From Imbricaverruca yamaguchii (taxonomy: Eukaryota; Arthropoda; Thecostraca; Neoverrucidae), in contig JAOTOL010001348.1 in the NCBI GenBank assembly GCA_034440575.1, positions 476,001 to 540,000 of the forward strand: 64,000 bases of DNA, read 5' to 3'. The notes under the pieces were generated by a model that ran no database searches, was not told the origin of the DNA, and was given only the letters and a program-made list of their open reading frames with translations. The translations under genes were made by a program, and so were the position numbers. Positions 23,950 to 35,476 of this stretch are shown in pieces (position 1 is the first letter of the stretch; every line of letters starts with the position of its first letter).

Positions 23950-24100
23950 CTTGAATCGCGTACGGCTACCGAGTAGGGTTAGGTTAGGTTAGGTTAGGTT
24001 AACCCTGCACGGTACGGCTACCGAGTAGGGTTAGGTTAGGTTAGGTTAGGTTAGGTTAGGTTAACCCTGCTAGGTACGGTTACCGAGCAGGGTTAGCTCA
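23950..24100. repeat. Interstitial TTAGG telomere-like repeat, two blocks
   Basis: Two runs of the arthropod telomere word TTAGG (about four and seven copies) are embedded in a partial tandem repeat with TACGGCTACCGAGTAGGG and TTAACCCTGC. Each run ends in TTAACCC, giving a small inverted symmetry. Confidence 0.85.
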
Positions 24101-25179
24101 CGTCTTCTCAGTTCACACAGGAGTGTTTATGGTGTTGCAAAAACTTGCAAATAATTAAGTTGGAGTTCCGAGGGATAAACTGTAGTTCATTTATGGCTTG
24201 TGGTCTTGAGCGTTTACTTTAGGGGCCATGGGTGTCCAGCTCACATTGCACTCAATTAATTAAGCACCAGTGAGCCTCATTACTCGCCAACGACCTCGAT
24301 TAGCCATACAAACGTCACCAGTTAGACGGAATGGTCTCCAAGGATATGAAAGCATGAAATGCGACATTCGTCGAGAGTATCAACTGCAGCAAAACAGGCA
24401 AAGCCACGATCTCAGAAAAAAAACACGTGATTAACTGCAGAAAAGCGGGCGAAGCTACGAGGTGAGAAAAAAAGCGCTCATCAACTGCAGTAAAGCAGGC
24501 AAAGCAACGAGCACAGCTATATAACTCGGCGAGCTGGCCAGGCACCATCAGCTGCCGCGAGGACTTCCGGTGGTTACAGAAAAAAATAGGGGGGGGGGCA
24601 CCATCCATCACAGCCTCTTGGAAGGCGGACGTCAAATTATGATCATGGAACCACTGTCTTTCAAGAAACGCACGCTTTATTCTCTTTCTAGAATGATCCC
24701 CTGTATCACCTTGCAAGTTGTCCATAGGCTGTTAGCAGTGCTTGTTCATGTCGTGCTGTGACACAGCAATAACGTGGCGCACCAAAGGTTCGACGCACTC
24801 TGTTAGGTTCACAAAACAAGTTGGAGTAGCCGAATCCACCAGAATGTGGTGAGCTGAATCCTGTCCCAAAATATGCAACATTTGTCTGAAATAAATGGAG
24901 TAGGCTGGAGCTGAAATAGATGGCATGCTAATTGTGCTAAGGGAATCAATGTAAATAAAGTAAATTTTCCCCGGAGATGTTGTTCTGGACAATGGAACTG
25001 GAATCACATTCAGTTGATTCCTTACCTTGACATAGGTCCAACTTTCGATATTGATGACTTTATTCCTCAGGATGCGACAGCTATCTCAAATGTGAACTGT
25101 ATTTACATCCTTGTATCGACGCCTAAAATCGAGAATTTGGACGCACTGTTCCAAGTCCCCCTCAAAACGGCGGAATCCA
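24101..25179. other. Unassigned unique sequence
   Basis: Contains three similar segments around 24350-24540 sharing AACTGCAG.AAA.C.GGC.AAGC.ACGA, a loose tandem triplication, and a G9 run near 24591. No gene recognised. Confidence 0.4.
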
Positions 25180-25223
25180 CCGAAACATCACTCACGTGCA
25201 CAAGCACGTGAGTGATGTTTCGG
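25180..25223. repeat. Perfect 20-bp hairpin with 4-base loop
   Basis: The 20 bases at 25180-25199 (CCGAAACATCACTCACGTGC) are the exact reverse complement of 25204-25223, separated by ACAA. The arms contain CACGTG. Nothing comparable flanks it. Confidence 0.9.
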
Positions 25224-26984
25224 ATGAATCCCAGCAACGCATATGTGGACACGTACTTGGAAACTTTTTCATATTTTAGAGTGCCTTATCGTGAATAAAT
25301 GGATGTTTCCTTCAAACTTGGACATGATGGTGGTCCTCTGGTTGTGGTCTTGAGAACAGGCCGTGGAATGTGGACCCACTCTCAGGCCATCCACTAGAGC
25401 ATTCAATGTTTGCCAGGCTCCGCTCATAATAAACAGCCCACGTCATTTTTCTTCCGCACAAATTCACACAACACATTCTTGCGGCCCAGCGCGGGCGAAT
25501 CCTCCTCATAGCAAAATATGAAGCGGCCAACAACGAAAACAGCGAGCAGTTCTGGCGGGAAATAGCGGCTAAACGCGTCCAACGACAGGCAGTGGCGCCA
25601 ACTGCACGGCCGGAAAATCACTCCTAGCTTTACGCCCCTGTTTTCGTCGCGTTACTGATTGCGCGGCCATTTGCAGTTACTGGTGCAGCATGATGGGACT
25701 CACGTGGCCGGCGTGTCTCTATGCTCGATGAACGACGTGGCAGGTTCAGCTCAATATTACGCTTCGCATCTTGTTTGTTTGTTTATTGGGTGGTTCACGA
25801 CGCACTACATGCACATTCATGGCTAATAGCGCCGTCCACACTGTTTCGCTGGTGGGCCGAGGGATTGGGAACGCCTCGCATCTTGATATTCATGGTAGCA
25901 TATCCTGATATGTTCTGATACACCCTGATTCCTTGCATGGCTTTGATGATGCCGGGCACATCTTCGCAACAACTTACTGTGGTGTTCGCCTGTTATGCAT
26001 ATAGCAGCAGCATGATAGTGCTATTTCGTCGTCATACAGAACGTCGCACCAGTATTATTCGCTCGTCACCAGACAACAGAGCAGCACTGCAGTGCTATTC
26101 GTTCGCCAGAACAAACAAAAAAACATCCAAGTGCACACTCTTCGACCACTTCAACAGCAGGCCGAGTCTAAGCAGTATTAAGAGTCAGGATTATTTTTGC
26201 TACAGCTCCAAAAAGCGGAAAGGAATATCTTCATTACTTATTGTGTGTATGTTACTATGAGCCGGAGAGCGGGCAGAAACGTGCACGATATCTTGCTTAT
26301 CCTAATGTTTTTCTACGGTATTTTCCATTTTAGCTCATAATTGACAACACCATATCTATGAGGACTATATATGTGCGTAAGGTATATATTTCGTGCTATA
26401 CGAGCACACATTGTGCATTCTTCAAACAAAATCCTGAAGTTCGGAAAACTGCCTTCGGAAGAGTGCAGTATAGACAGAGAGGACAGGTGCGGCTGCATTC
26501 AATAACAAAAAAAGAAATAGAACAATTCGTCGAACAAACTGGCACAATGTTCTACATATCAGGCGTCTGGGTCCAAGTGCTACCATGTATTCAGTTGTAT
26601 GCTGTGACCCACAAGAATTCCAATACACTCCGTATGGTCTACAGTACCTATCTGAGTTCTTCACAGCAAAGTGAATACGCAGACAGGTGGGGTAACAGTC
26701 CTGCACACGCCGCTGACCTCTGCCAACAGATCTGTAAACAAACATGGCGGGAATAATTCCGCGACAGATGGCTCTGAGATTGCGCTGTCATGGAGCCTTA
26801 TGTTTATTATATCACTGACCTGTTACAGATTGCTCGGCTGTAAGAGGAGGGGAAGTGACTATGTGAAGCAGCATTGGCACTGACCTGGCTGAAGAAACGG
26901 CTCAAGAAGTTGGGAGTCACGTTGGTTTGTACAATTATTTCTAGTAAACGCTATGGGGACTAAGTTTCTGGAAAATTTTGGTGG
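25224..26984. other. Unassigned unique sequence
   Basis: Several 60-130 codon frames on both strands (for example 26358-26756 + and 26422-26745 -), none recognisable. No RNA gene or tandem array. Confidence 0.4.
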
Positions 26985-27272
26985 ACATCTCCTCCCCTCC
27001 CCGGCCCGCCCCTCAGAGTTTACATCCCTAGAAACTAGAGGTGGATATAACCTCCCCTCCCCGGCCCGCCCTTCAGAGTTTACATCCCTAATCACTAGAG
27101 ATGGATATAACCTCCCCTCCCCGGCCAGCCTTTCAGAGTTTACATCCCTAATCACTAGAGATGGATATAACCTCCCCTCCCCGTCCCGTCCTTCAGAGTT
27201 TACATCCCTAGTCACTAGAGGTGGATATAGCCTCCCCTCCCCGGCCAGCCCTTCAGAGTTTACATCCCCACG
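26985..27272. repeat. 60-bp minisatellite (5 copies)
   Basis: Five 60-bp units with GATATAACCTCCCCTCCCCG, GAGTTTACATCCCTA and ACTAGAG. Sixty bp is 20 codons, so frames stay open on both strands; coding is unlikely. Confidence 0.92.
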
Positions 27273-28349
27273 TACTAATGATGTCCAATGCAAAATAACA
27301 ATGTTTTCAGATAATTGATAATGTTGCCCTACATCTATGGATATTTGGCAATGTTGACCTGCATATATGGATAATTGATGATGTTGCATCCATGGAACAT
27401 GGGTTGTGTTTACAGCTATACCTAAGAAGAATGCATCCCAAGAAAGCTTCGTGAAAATCCACAATATGCCAGTGACGTTCAAGGAAAAAAATCGCCCACG
27501 AACCCTTGTCCACATCCCATCTTCATGGTTTATATAGCTTCATGACAATGTATATTTGCCAGCATTTCATGCACCATCATTCAAGACATCAAAATATGGC
27601 AGCAATCGTAGCCGTATCGTGACAGCAAAAATATGGCAGCGAACCGGGGAGAATCTGACAACAAAATGTCCTTCGCAAGCCCGGCTAATGCGGTGCTCGG
27701 ATGGTGTATAACAGTTAGTATCACATCCAACGTGACGGTTACCAAGCACGCAATAGGTCACCACCAACGTCAAGGTCGTCCGCGGCTACGTCACGATCCT
27801 AGAGTTTAGATCTCGAACTTAGGTCCTGCGCATCCAATGTATCGTACACCAAAAGTATTCAAAGCACAGAAGAAATTTAACTTAATTCTGAAGCTGTCCA
27901 TTGCATTGGAATTGCACCAATACACGGTCGTCGAGTTCTAAAAACAATTGTGAGGCACAAAGCATGAAGGCAATGAGTAGGCTGCAATGGATCGGGTCGG
28001 GGTGGGGGACACACTCGTTGTACCATGTTAAACGTTGACACTATTGGGTGCAAAGCCAAAATCGAGGGGGCACTTGCCCACTGAAAGGTGCATTAACGAA
28101 TACAACAAACCAACACCCTTGCAGAAATGCATGCATGCATGCATGAGCAGCTTAGCATTGATAACACGACAAGCCAGTATAGGGTCTCGATGGTAGTGCC
28201 GGAGCACATGTCCGCAAGCATTCTAAATTTGTCACATGCGCTACAAATGCTCGTCATGAAAGACTAAGCGTAATTACCAGGAATCATAAACCATTTTTTC
28301 CGGTAAATATCACAAACCAAACCAGCATTGACCCACCGGCGTAGCGCGT
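27273..28349. other. Unassigned unique sequence
   Basis: Includes a short run of near-repeats with ATGTTGMCCTACATMTATGG at 27320-27390 and a GCAT run near 28128-28143. No gene recognised. Confidence 0.4.
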
Positions 28350-28352
28350 GCT

Positions 28353-28420
28353 TCTGCTGCACACTGTGCCACTGTGACAAGGTCATGCATGCTGCACACT
28401 GTGCCACTGTGATATGGTCA
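28353..28420. repeat. 35-bp tandem duplication
   Basis: CTGCACACTGTGCCACTGTG is repeated with a 35-bp period, each copy followed by an AGGTCA- or TGGTCA-like block. Confidence 0.85.
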
Positions 28421-28777
28421 CGAGGTCAGGGTCAGGCCGGCGCAAATCTTGCGACACGAAACTTTCGCCGGAATCGGCCAACGCTGGCTGGATTTAGCGA
28501 TATCGTGTGTGGACCTTTATTTGAGTCGGTGAGCCGATCGCCTGGTGAGAGAACCAGCCGCCAGATGTCTCCACAGTCGGCTAAGACTGCTGCCAGTTCG
28601 GCGCCTGACAGACGGCGAATTTTCAGATCGGGATTGCCCGGTCCGTGGGAGTGAAGTCCGCAGGACGTGTCACCGTGTCGAACGAAACGGTGGTGACTGG
28701 AAACATGATTTGATAGTACTGTGCCTCTTGGGTGCTCGGGCAGGTATGCTAGTTGTAAATAATCAATGAATATACAT
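28421..28777. other. Unassigned spacer before SINE copy 2
   Basis: No gene recognised; overlapping frames on both strands only. Confidence 0.4.
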
Positions 28778-28792
28778 TCGAACTGCAAGTAG

Positions 28793-28953
28793 GGGGCGAG
28801 TAGTCCAGGGCTAAGTTGCTCGTCTCACAATCTAAAGGTTGTGGGTTCGAGTCTCACCTGGTGCTACTCTTCGCCCGCGACCAATCGGCGTGAGAGATTG
28901 GCGACGCTACATGACTCAACGGTCAACGTGTCGTAAAACCAATAACCAACCAA
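28793..28953 (+). mobile_element. tRNA-derived SINE, family A, copy 2
   Basis: The plus-strand copy (161 bp), best suited to define the family. It runs from GGGCGAGTAGTCCAGG through the B-box-like GGGTTCGAGTCTCACC to the tail GTAAAACCAATAACCAACCA. A 15-bp target duplication with one mismatch flanks it: TCGAACTGCAAGTAG at 28778-28792 and TCGAACTGCAGGTAG at 28954-28968. Confidence 0.9.
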
Positions 28954-29167
28954 TCGAACTGCAGGTAGCGTGGTTGAGTAATCCTACTATTTGTAAACCA
29001 CAGCCAGGTAACACCGGCTGACCCAAGGCGTGAGAAAGGGATCGCAGGACAAAGTAGCTGCCACACTGTCTTCCACGTTCGGAAAATAGAAATTGGAATT
29101 AATGACTTCAGGTCTACCTAATTATAAAATGCGAGCCACGTCACCAGGGACACAGCCGGCTTTTTAA

Positions 29168-29952
29168 CCCTCCCCGTCTTTCCGATCAGATCCTCACACC
29201 CCGTCTTGGGGGATACAAACTCCCTCTAATCTTCAAACAAAGCGTCGCACGACAATTGGTGTCATCGGTGTCATCGGAAAGCGCTCGACGAGTAGGGTCG
29301 GACGCCACCCCCAAAAGTTACGTCACTATGGGGCATAGATTTTCATGACTTGCATCATGTTTTTCGCTCTGGGATTTAATTTTGGGTCGATTAAAAAAAC
29401 TGAATCAGAAAAGGAAGGCAAAGCCGACTATGGCCCTAGAATTGTGCCGACCCAAAGATCAATTTTAAGTTTTAACAAAATTTGACTTCTTAATGTTCTT
29501 TAATTTTTCTTTTTCTACTGAGTAAACCGGGCCATACAACGTTGTTCGAAGTTAACTTCCTCTCATAAACGTTTCCTTACTTTAGCCAGAATCTTCGATT
29601 TTATCTATAATGTAACGGGTAAATATGCAAAATTAATAAGTAATCAAAAACGGGGGAAAATATTATTGTGCGTTTTGTTTCGCCCTTAAAGATAACCAAA
29701 CGCTCAAAGTTTCATTAAAATATCTTTATCCGTTAAAGCGTGACGACTGGTTGAACGTTTTAGATGACTTTACTTGACCTTGACTAACTCGCTGACCCCA
29801 AATGATCTGACTTCGACATTTCGACAGAACATGCCAGATTGATGTGGGAAAAGGTATGCGAAATTTCGGAGCGCTACCCCGTGCCGTTCTTTCAATATCC
29901 GCGGAAAACCATAGGGGGCGCCTATCAACCCCGCTCTCCGAGATGGCGCGGG
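29168..29952 (+). mobile_element. piggyBac-like non-autonomous DNA element, copy 2 (785 bp)
   Basis: The cleanest copy: TTAA at 29164-29167, element from CCCTCCCCGTC to GGCGCGGG, then TTAA at 29953-29956. A TTAA target and CCC/GGG ends are characteristic of piggyBac elements. The interior is non-coding and AT-rich, with blocks shared with 21641-22397 and 58244-59038. The superfamily is inferred from the ends only. Confidence 0.78.
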
Positions 29953-29956
29953 TTAA

Positions 29957-31598
29957 GTCTGGGCCACACCAAACAAAAAGTGTAACGGAACAGAGACCGC
30001 TTTAGGCGCGCAAAGCACGCCGAAAACATGTAATTTTATATAGTAATTTCCTCAACATTTCTTGTTTGCTTTTGGGTATTTTTAATTGTTAAGGCCAGTC
30101 ACCATCTGTGAGAATGATGATTGGGTCACACGGTATAAGAATTCGCTAGCTTGCTTTGACATGTGCCTTGGGTTGTACATAGATACAATTATGTAATTAT
30201 AACAGTCCTGGTTTTCTCTCCTGATCCGAGCTGACCTGACCTGACCTAGTCCTGTGCCAACGATGATTGGTCCTGCCCGATGCGCACTTGTCGGGCTGCT
30301 GGTGATGTCGCAGATAAACTGCTTTGCTTCAGGTTCCGCCTATGGCCAGATCGGTTTCAGAAAGTTCCAAGGGTAGACGACTTTTCAGCGTGTGTTGGAT
30401 AAGCTCAGCAGCCACTTCACAGACAATTTGAGTAGTCCGCAAGATATACTTGAACAAGTTGAATGCCGTGGTAAGTGTTGGTCAAACACGTGACAACGAT
30501 GTTATGTCCTCCTTCCAAGGAAAGGTGTCACCCTTCAGAGCGCGGGGTCACAAATCACGCAGTGCCTTCCCTCTGAGAAAGTGACTCCCCTCCAGACGAG
30601 TGCCATCCTCAGTAAAATTCCCGGGTTGGCCCCGGACTGGTACGTTCAATAAGAAATTATTTGTTCATTTGGATCATATTCAAGGAAGAGCACCTTTTGA
30701 GCAAGAACACCTGCCGAAACCTTCGGTCCCGCGCCGAGCATGTATCGTTGATGTGGAAAATGTTCCCATGTGTGCATGTGAAGCTTTGATTGTCTGACCA
30801 TTTCTAACGATATCTACGCAAGCGTTGTTTATGTTAGCGTTGCATTGTGTTGTATTGCATGTATTGTATTATATGTAAGCGTTCTATGTCAGCATTGTAT
30901 TGGGTACTCCACAGCACACTGAAAGCACGATTACTACTAATGGCGCCGCCCATATTGGTTAGCTGTACCTTCGGATCCAAAGGTGAACACTAACCACTCG
31001 ACCTCTTCCGCCCCTTAGTAACATAACAAAATTAAATTCGCTGCCGTCATTGTCAGTATTGTTGTTATTGTAAATATTACTTTTGATGTTGTTTTTGCAG
31101 CCACTGTCGCTGCCCCCGTTATTGTTGTTGCAGTTGTGGCAATCGGTTGTGTATATAGTCTACATTGGAACACGTACCTACCCTTGATCTTGCCGTTGAC
31201 CTTGCCTCTTGAAGCTGAGCTTCAACGGTGAACATGTTCGTGAAAATTAAATAGCTTTTACGAAAAACGTTTTGAACATACATGCACCGTCTCTGCAAAA
31301 TCGCACGGCCCCTAATGCCACCATCTTTTGCTCGGAGGACAAATGTCCGGGAGCAAACACCGGTCGCACAATCCCGTATAATCCAGATAAAGTGCACGTC
31401 GTTACTCATCCACACCCTATTGTACCGGCATCTTGGAGAATCTGTGAGACCTCTTTATTGGACTTTATCAGCTGCACTGCTATTCACCAAGGATCTGAGC
31501 GCGTTACTTCGGCAGACATGCCGGCAGCGCTGTGTCTGAAGAACGATGCACGGCAACACCGAGAGCCTTGCCAAGCGCATCCTGTGTGCGTACGTGTA
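29957..31598. other. Unassigned unique sequence
   Basis: No gene recognised. Contains CTGACCTGACCTGACC near 30230 and TTG/CTG-rich stretches near 31050-31135. The hAT element begins at 31599. Confidence 0.4.
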
Positions 31599-31825
31599 TA
31601 TCAGGGTTGTGAAAAACCCAGTTTTTTTTCAAGCAAGAACCCAATTACCCTGGGCTTTTGTGGGTTATTGGGTTTTGTGGAAATCTGAGAAAACACCAAA
31701 ATCGTCCAGCGTATGTATTCAGATAACCTCACAATTGGGTCACGAGATGCTGGGGCACGAACCACCAGCTGGGTCACGAGAAGGCCGAAAAGTTAGTAGT
31801 GCCTTGAAGGCGCTGCACAGTGACA

Positions 31826-33890
31826 TTACCACTCATGACCATGCCGAGAACGGAGGAGACGGAAGCATTTCACGAGCTTCGCGGCCTTCTCGTTACCCAG
31901 CTGGTTGCGGATCTTGCTGTGGATGGCCCCGTAAGAGCTGAAGACACGCTCCACAGCGGCGGAACTGGTCGGAAGGCGATGGATTCGCGTCATCAACGTG
32001 GCAAACCCATCCGGCAGCGGATGCTCTTTCGCAGCCTTCCTCTCCATCAGGAGCCACCAGGAGGCCGGCTCGAGGGACTCGGCGGTTCCTTCCGCAAACA
32101 TCGACTGAGGAAGCTTCTCGTCTTCGATGAGGAGCCAGCTGAGAGGCCATAAATTGGCGACTCTTGCTGACCACCCACTTCTGCGCCTGTTCCTCCTGCT
32201 CGTGGGTGAGGCCGCTCCCTTTGTGCTCAGGGTGCGTCAGATAGGCCGCCATGTGCACCGGGGTCAGCCACTGCTGGAATCATTTAAGGATGACGGCGCG
32301 ATATGGCGTCAGTTCCTCTTCCTCCAGCAGCTGGACCCAGACGCTGACGCCGTCGCCGAGCGTGCAGGCGTCCGACTGGAGCTTGTCCAGAGCTACGGAC
32401 ACCAGCTTTAGCTGGCTGAGCAGACTTGTGGCGCTGCGGAAGATGTCGTTGTCGATGTCGCGCGCATGCTCACTTCTGATTGAGATGTAGTGGGCGTAGT
32501 TTTTTCAGGAAGGTGTCCACGCAGGCCACCTGACTGCTCCAGCGTGTGTTGTTCGGGATCTGCGGCCTGACGCTCCCAGGCTTTTCCCTCAGCCAGCCCT
32601 TAAACGTGGGGAAGTGAGAACAGAGTCGTTACTAAAAAAATACAGCGATCGAAAGCCTTTTTTTTGCTTTTTAGCTGGTGAGCCTATTCACGAGTGCGAT
32701 CAAGGCGCCAGCGTGACTACACTCAGCGAAGTGAAAAGAAGATATGTAGATTTACCATGTAGGCTTATATTTAATTACAATTTTTGATTTCTTAGTTACA
32801 TTAATGTTTAAATAAAATGTATTAATTTCATTTAGTATTATTATTTGTTATTATTTATATATATTATTTATATTATATTATTCATTTATTTTAAATTAAA
32901 CATGTCATATTCGTTGATGTAATCGTGAAATTTTGTCGGCAAAATAAGACGCAAATATTTATTTGTCTCACAAGCAATTATGGCAGAAATATAAGCAAGG
33001 CGTTGCGGCTGATTTTCACTGCTATCACCTGAGCTTGGTGTCTGTTTCGGAAGTACTTCTGAACCTCAGTCCCGGAGGCCACCACAGTCTTCGGTGTTAC
33101 ATCATTCTCGACAAGGTTCAGGTAATGCGCTCCGCACCCCACAACGTGGATGGCCCTGGACTTCTGCAGGATTTCTCTGCACTTAAGCCTTTTTGGCTCA
33201 TTGTCGGAAACGTAGCCAACAACCTGACAGCCATATTTTTCTTCGCATCTTTCAATCTCCTTTTCTGCGACGCTGGACATGTACTTCGCGTCCTTCTTCT
33301 CACTGCCGATGTCTGTCGCGCCGACGAACACGGCTTATTTGCAAGTGTACAGACTCGTGCCGATGATCGGGTTGTTGTGGATGTTCGACCATCCATCCTG
33401 GACGAGAGACGCAGCGACCGGACAGCTTCTCGAACAGCACACCTTCGCATTCCCCGCTGACGTCGTCCAGGAGTTTGCCAGCCAGAGCGAAGCGGGACGG
33501 CGGCTCGTAGGAGCCACCTCTTGCCATCGTCATCAGCTTCTTCATCTGTGGGTTCTCGGCTGCGTTGGAGGGAACGTTGCACGCGTAGAAGGCTCGGGCG
33601 AACGATGGTCCAACCTTTCCTTCTGCACTTTACTTTTTCGCAGCAGGGTTTGTTGCTCCATACGCGGCGTCTTTTCTGAACTTGGTCCTGCTGCTGCTGC
33701 TGTCGGAACATCGTCTTCATTTTCCTCTTGCCTGCCTCATTTTTGCTGACATTTGATATCTTCGCATTTTTTTAGATGGCTTCGCATTCTTTCAATTTTT
33801 CCCGTCACCATTGTTTCACAATGGTTGCACCTTTGCTTTCCGTTTTCATTCGGGGTGAATTCTTCCCACTCATCTGCTTTGCTTCTTCCG
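31826..33890 (-). pseudogene. hAT transposase (BED finger to dimerisation domain), broken
   Basis: Read on the minus strand, collinear hAT pieces appear. A BED-type zinc finger lies at about 33885-33755 (CNHC, then ERMRSHLKKC). A helical region at about 33600-33430 reads ARAFYACNVPSN and PPSRFALAGKLLDDV. The catalytic-core segment with DGWSN is at about 33380, followed at 33250-33060 by GYVSDNEPKRLKCREIL and GCGAHYLNLVE. IPNNTRWSSQVACVD follows at about 32560. The C-terminal dimerisation motif PTSSAAVERVFSSYG is at about 32000-31900. Pieces sit in different frames with at least three frameshifts or stops, and an AT-rich block interrupts the protein at about 32640-33010. Domestication as a ZBED-like gene is unlikely given the breaks. 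Confidence 0.83.
32640..33010. other. AT-rich insertion inside the hAT transposase
   Basis: About 370 bp of strongly AT-rich sequence (TTATTATTTATATATATTAT words) separates two transposase segments that are adjacent in hAT proteins. Edges are approximate and no target duplication was assigned. It could be a later insertion or a highly diverged expansion. Confidence 0.55.
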
Positions 33891-34920
33891 CCTCTGTATA
33901 TTTTCACTCAAATTTTACCTTCCAGTTCGCTCCACGCATTCGCACGCAAACGACGCTTGCACCAATACCAACGAGCATTGACCTTGGCAAAAGCCCCGTT
34001 TTGTTTGACAACTCCATCTGCAGCCAGAAAGCCACCAAGAGTTCTAAAAGTTTTGGAATATTATGACTGGCACAAAAAGGTACTTAAAATATGTATTTTC
34101 ATTTTTCCTCCTTAAAATACAATATTGGCAATTGCTTAAGCTCCTGAAAACATCTCAAGTTATTGATATTTACAATACTGCCTTTTGCCCCTAACGGTCG
34201 TCGCACTTATGTAAATAGTATCTACTATAAACTATTACATGTTGACGAGAGAGCGCGCTGCGCTGGCACGGGGACGCGGCTGTGCTCGGAGCGTTCAGCC
34301 ACCCGCCCAGATCATTGGCACCCGGCCAGATCATGACGTCATACAGCCGTCGGAAGGCACTTGAGTCCGCGCGTGTTTGTGTTCCTTGTGCTGTTCGTCA
34401 TTATAGGGCCTGGACCAATCTGGTTCATGTGCTGCTCTGATAGGCGGTTGGATACGGTTGGGTACACAAGAGTCTAGGAACTGCGAGCAAATGAGTTCGA
34501 ACTGGGGGGGGGGGGCATTCCATGGACGCAGATCCCGATCGGATTTCGAAACGCGGCGGGCGCTCGGCGACCAGCAGGTGAGCATCCGAGCGCATGCAAG
34601 CGTGGCGCGAAGCGCTGCCCACCTGGGTGTATTCGACTGGACTCGATGGACTCAAGACGGCACGCATCGCTGCTTGTTCCTAATTAATTTGCGGCCATTA
34701 GGTACATATTGCTGCTAGCCGGCAATAATGCTGATTGATGCATGGAGCTGGTCTAACAAACATTGCATCGGGAATTTTTAAAATGCAAGTGCATTTGCGT
34801 GTATTTCTTTTGCGAATCATTCGTCACTGATTATCCTCTGAGTATTTCCAATTTATATGCTTTGGGTTTTCGTAGGTTTTTGCACCAAAAACCCAACCCC
34901 AAAACCCAAAAACCCTGATA

Positions 34921-35276
34921 CTTGGGGATCGTCGGCTGATCCCGCAACATTCAGCCCATACAAGGCCCATCCAGCTGTACTTAAGAAAGAACTATGATAT
35001 TGGAGGCTAAGAGCTTCCGATACTTGGAGATGTTTGTGCAGATTTTGCGTTCTGGAAGTTGTTAAAACTGGAGGATTATCAGCAATGGAAGCATTTCGAA
35101 CTCTTGAGTGTTTTTATATGTGGGCTTGCGACTGCAAAGCTGTGATGTGTGAAGGTTTTGCCATGTATTGAGCGGGGACAATCTGAATTGAAGCCTTTTG
35201 AACTTATTGCTTGAACTCAGGGATGCCCTATGGTATCGGACGTCTCAGTTTGTGTTCGATAAGTCGTGTTTTCAAT
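34921..35276. other. Unassigned spacer
   Basis: Between the hAT element and the mini-retroposon at 35288. No gene seen. Confidence 0.4.
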
Positions 35277-35287
35277 CTTCGTCCAGT

Positions 35288-35351
35288 TTCGATGTTGTTG
35301 TTATTGGTGTTTTGGGGCGCATCAACTGCAAAGGTTATATAGCGCCCATAA
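35288..35351 (-). mobile_element. Hairpin mini-retroposon, copy 3 (64 bp)
   Basis: Minus-strand copy: GGGCGCTATATAACC...GATGCGCCCC followed by the tail ACACCAATAACAACAACA. Flanks resemble a target duplication with one indel, CTTCGTCCAGT at 35277-35287 and CTTCGTCAGT at 35352-35361. An alternative is that it is the 3' end of the I-type LINE whose ORF2 stops at 35477 on the same strand, in the right orientation. Confidence 0.65.
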
Positions 35352-35476
35352 CTTCGTCAGTCAAACCAGTTGTGGACGTATCGACGTGGAGTAAATTGGA
35401 GGACTGGGGTTACAATTCGCTAGTGCACTTCCTGATGGCGTGTTAAGAGAAGATAAAAATGTTTGGCGCTTATATC

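Larger units (their letters stand above)
31599..34920 (-). mobile_element. hAT DNA transposon, decayed, with terminal inverted repeats
   Basis: The element begins TATCAGGGTTGTGAAAAACC at 31599 and ends with AACCCTGATA at 34920. The ends are imperfect inverted repeats starting with the CAGGG typical of hAT elements and rich in AAACCCA words. Between them lies a broken hAT transposase on the minus strand. The 3.3 kb size fits an originally autonomous element. An 8-bp target duplication is not preserved. Confidence 0.82.

Noticed and set aside
23950..24100. True chromosome end
   Set aside because: The TTAGG runs are short, interrupted and flanked by unique sequence on both sides.
31826..33890. 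Domesticated ZBED-like host gene
   Set aside because: Multiple frameshifts and an AT-rich interruption break the protein, and terminal inverted repeats are still visible.
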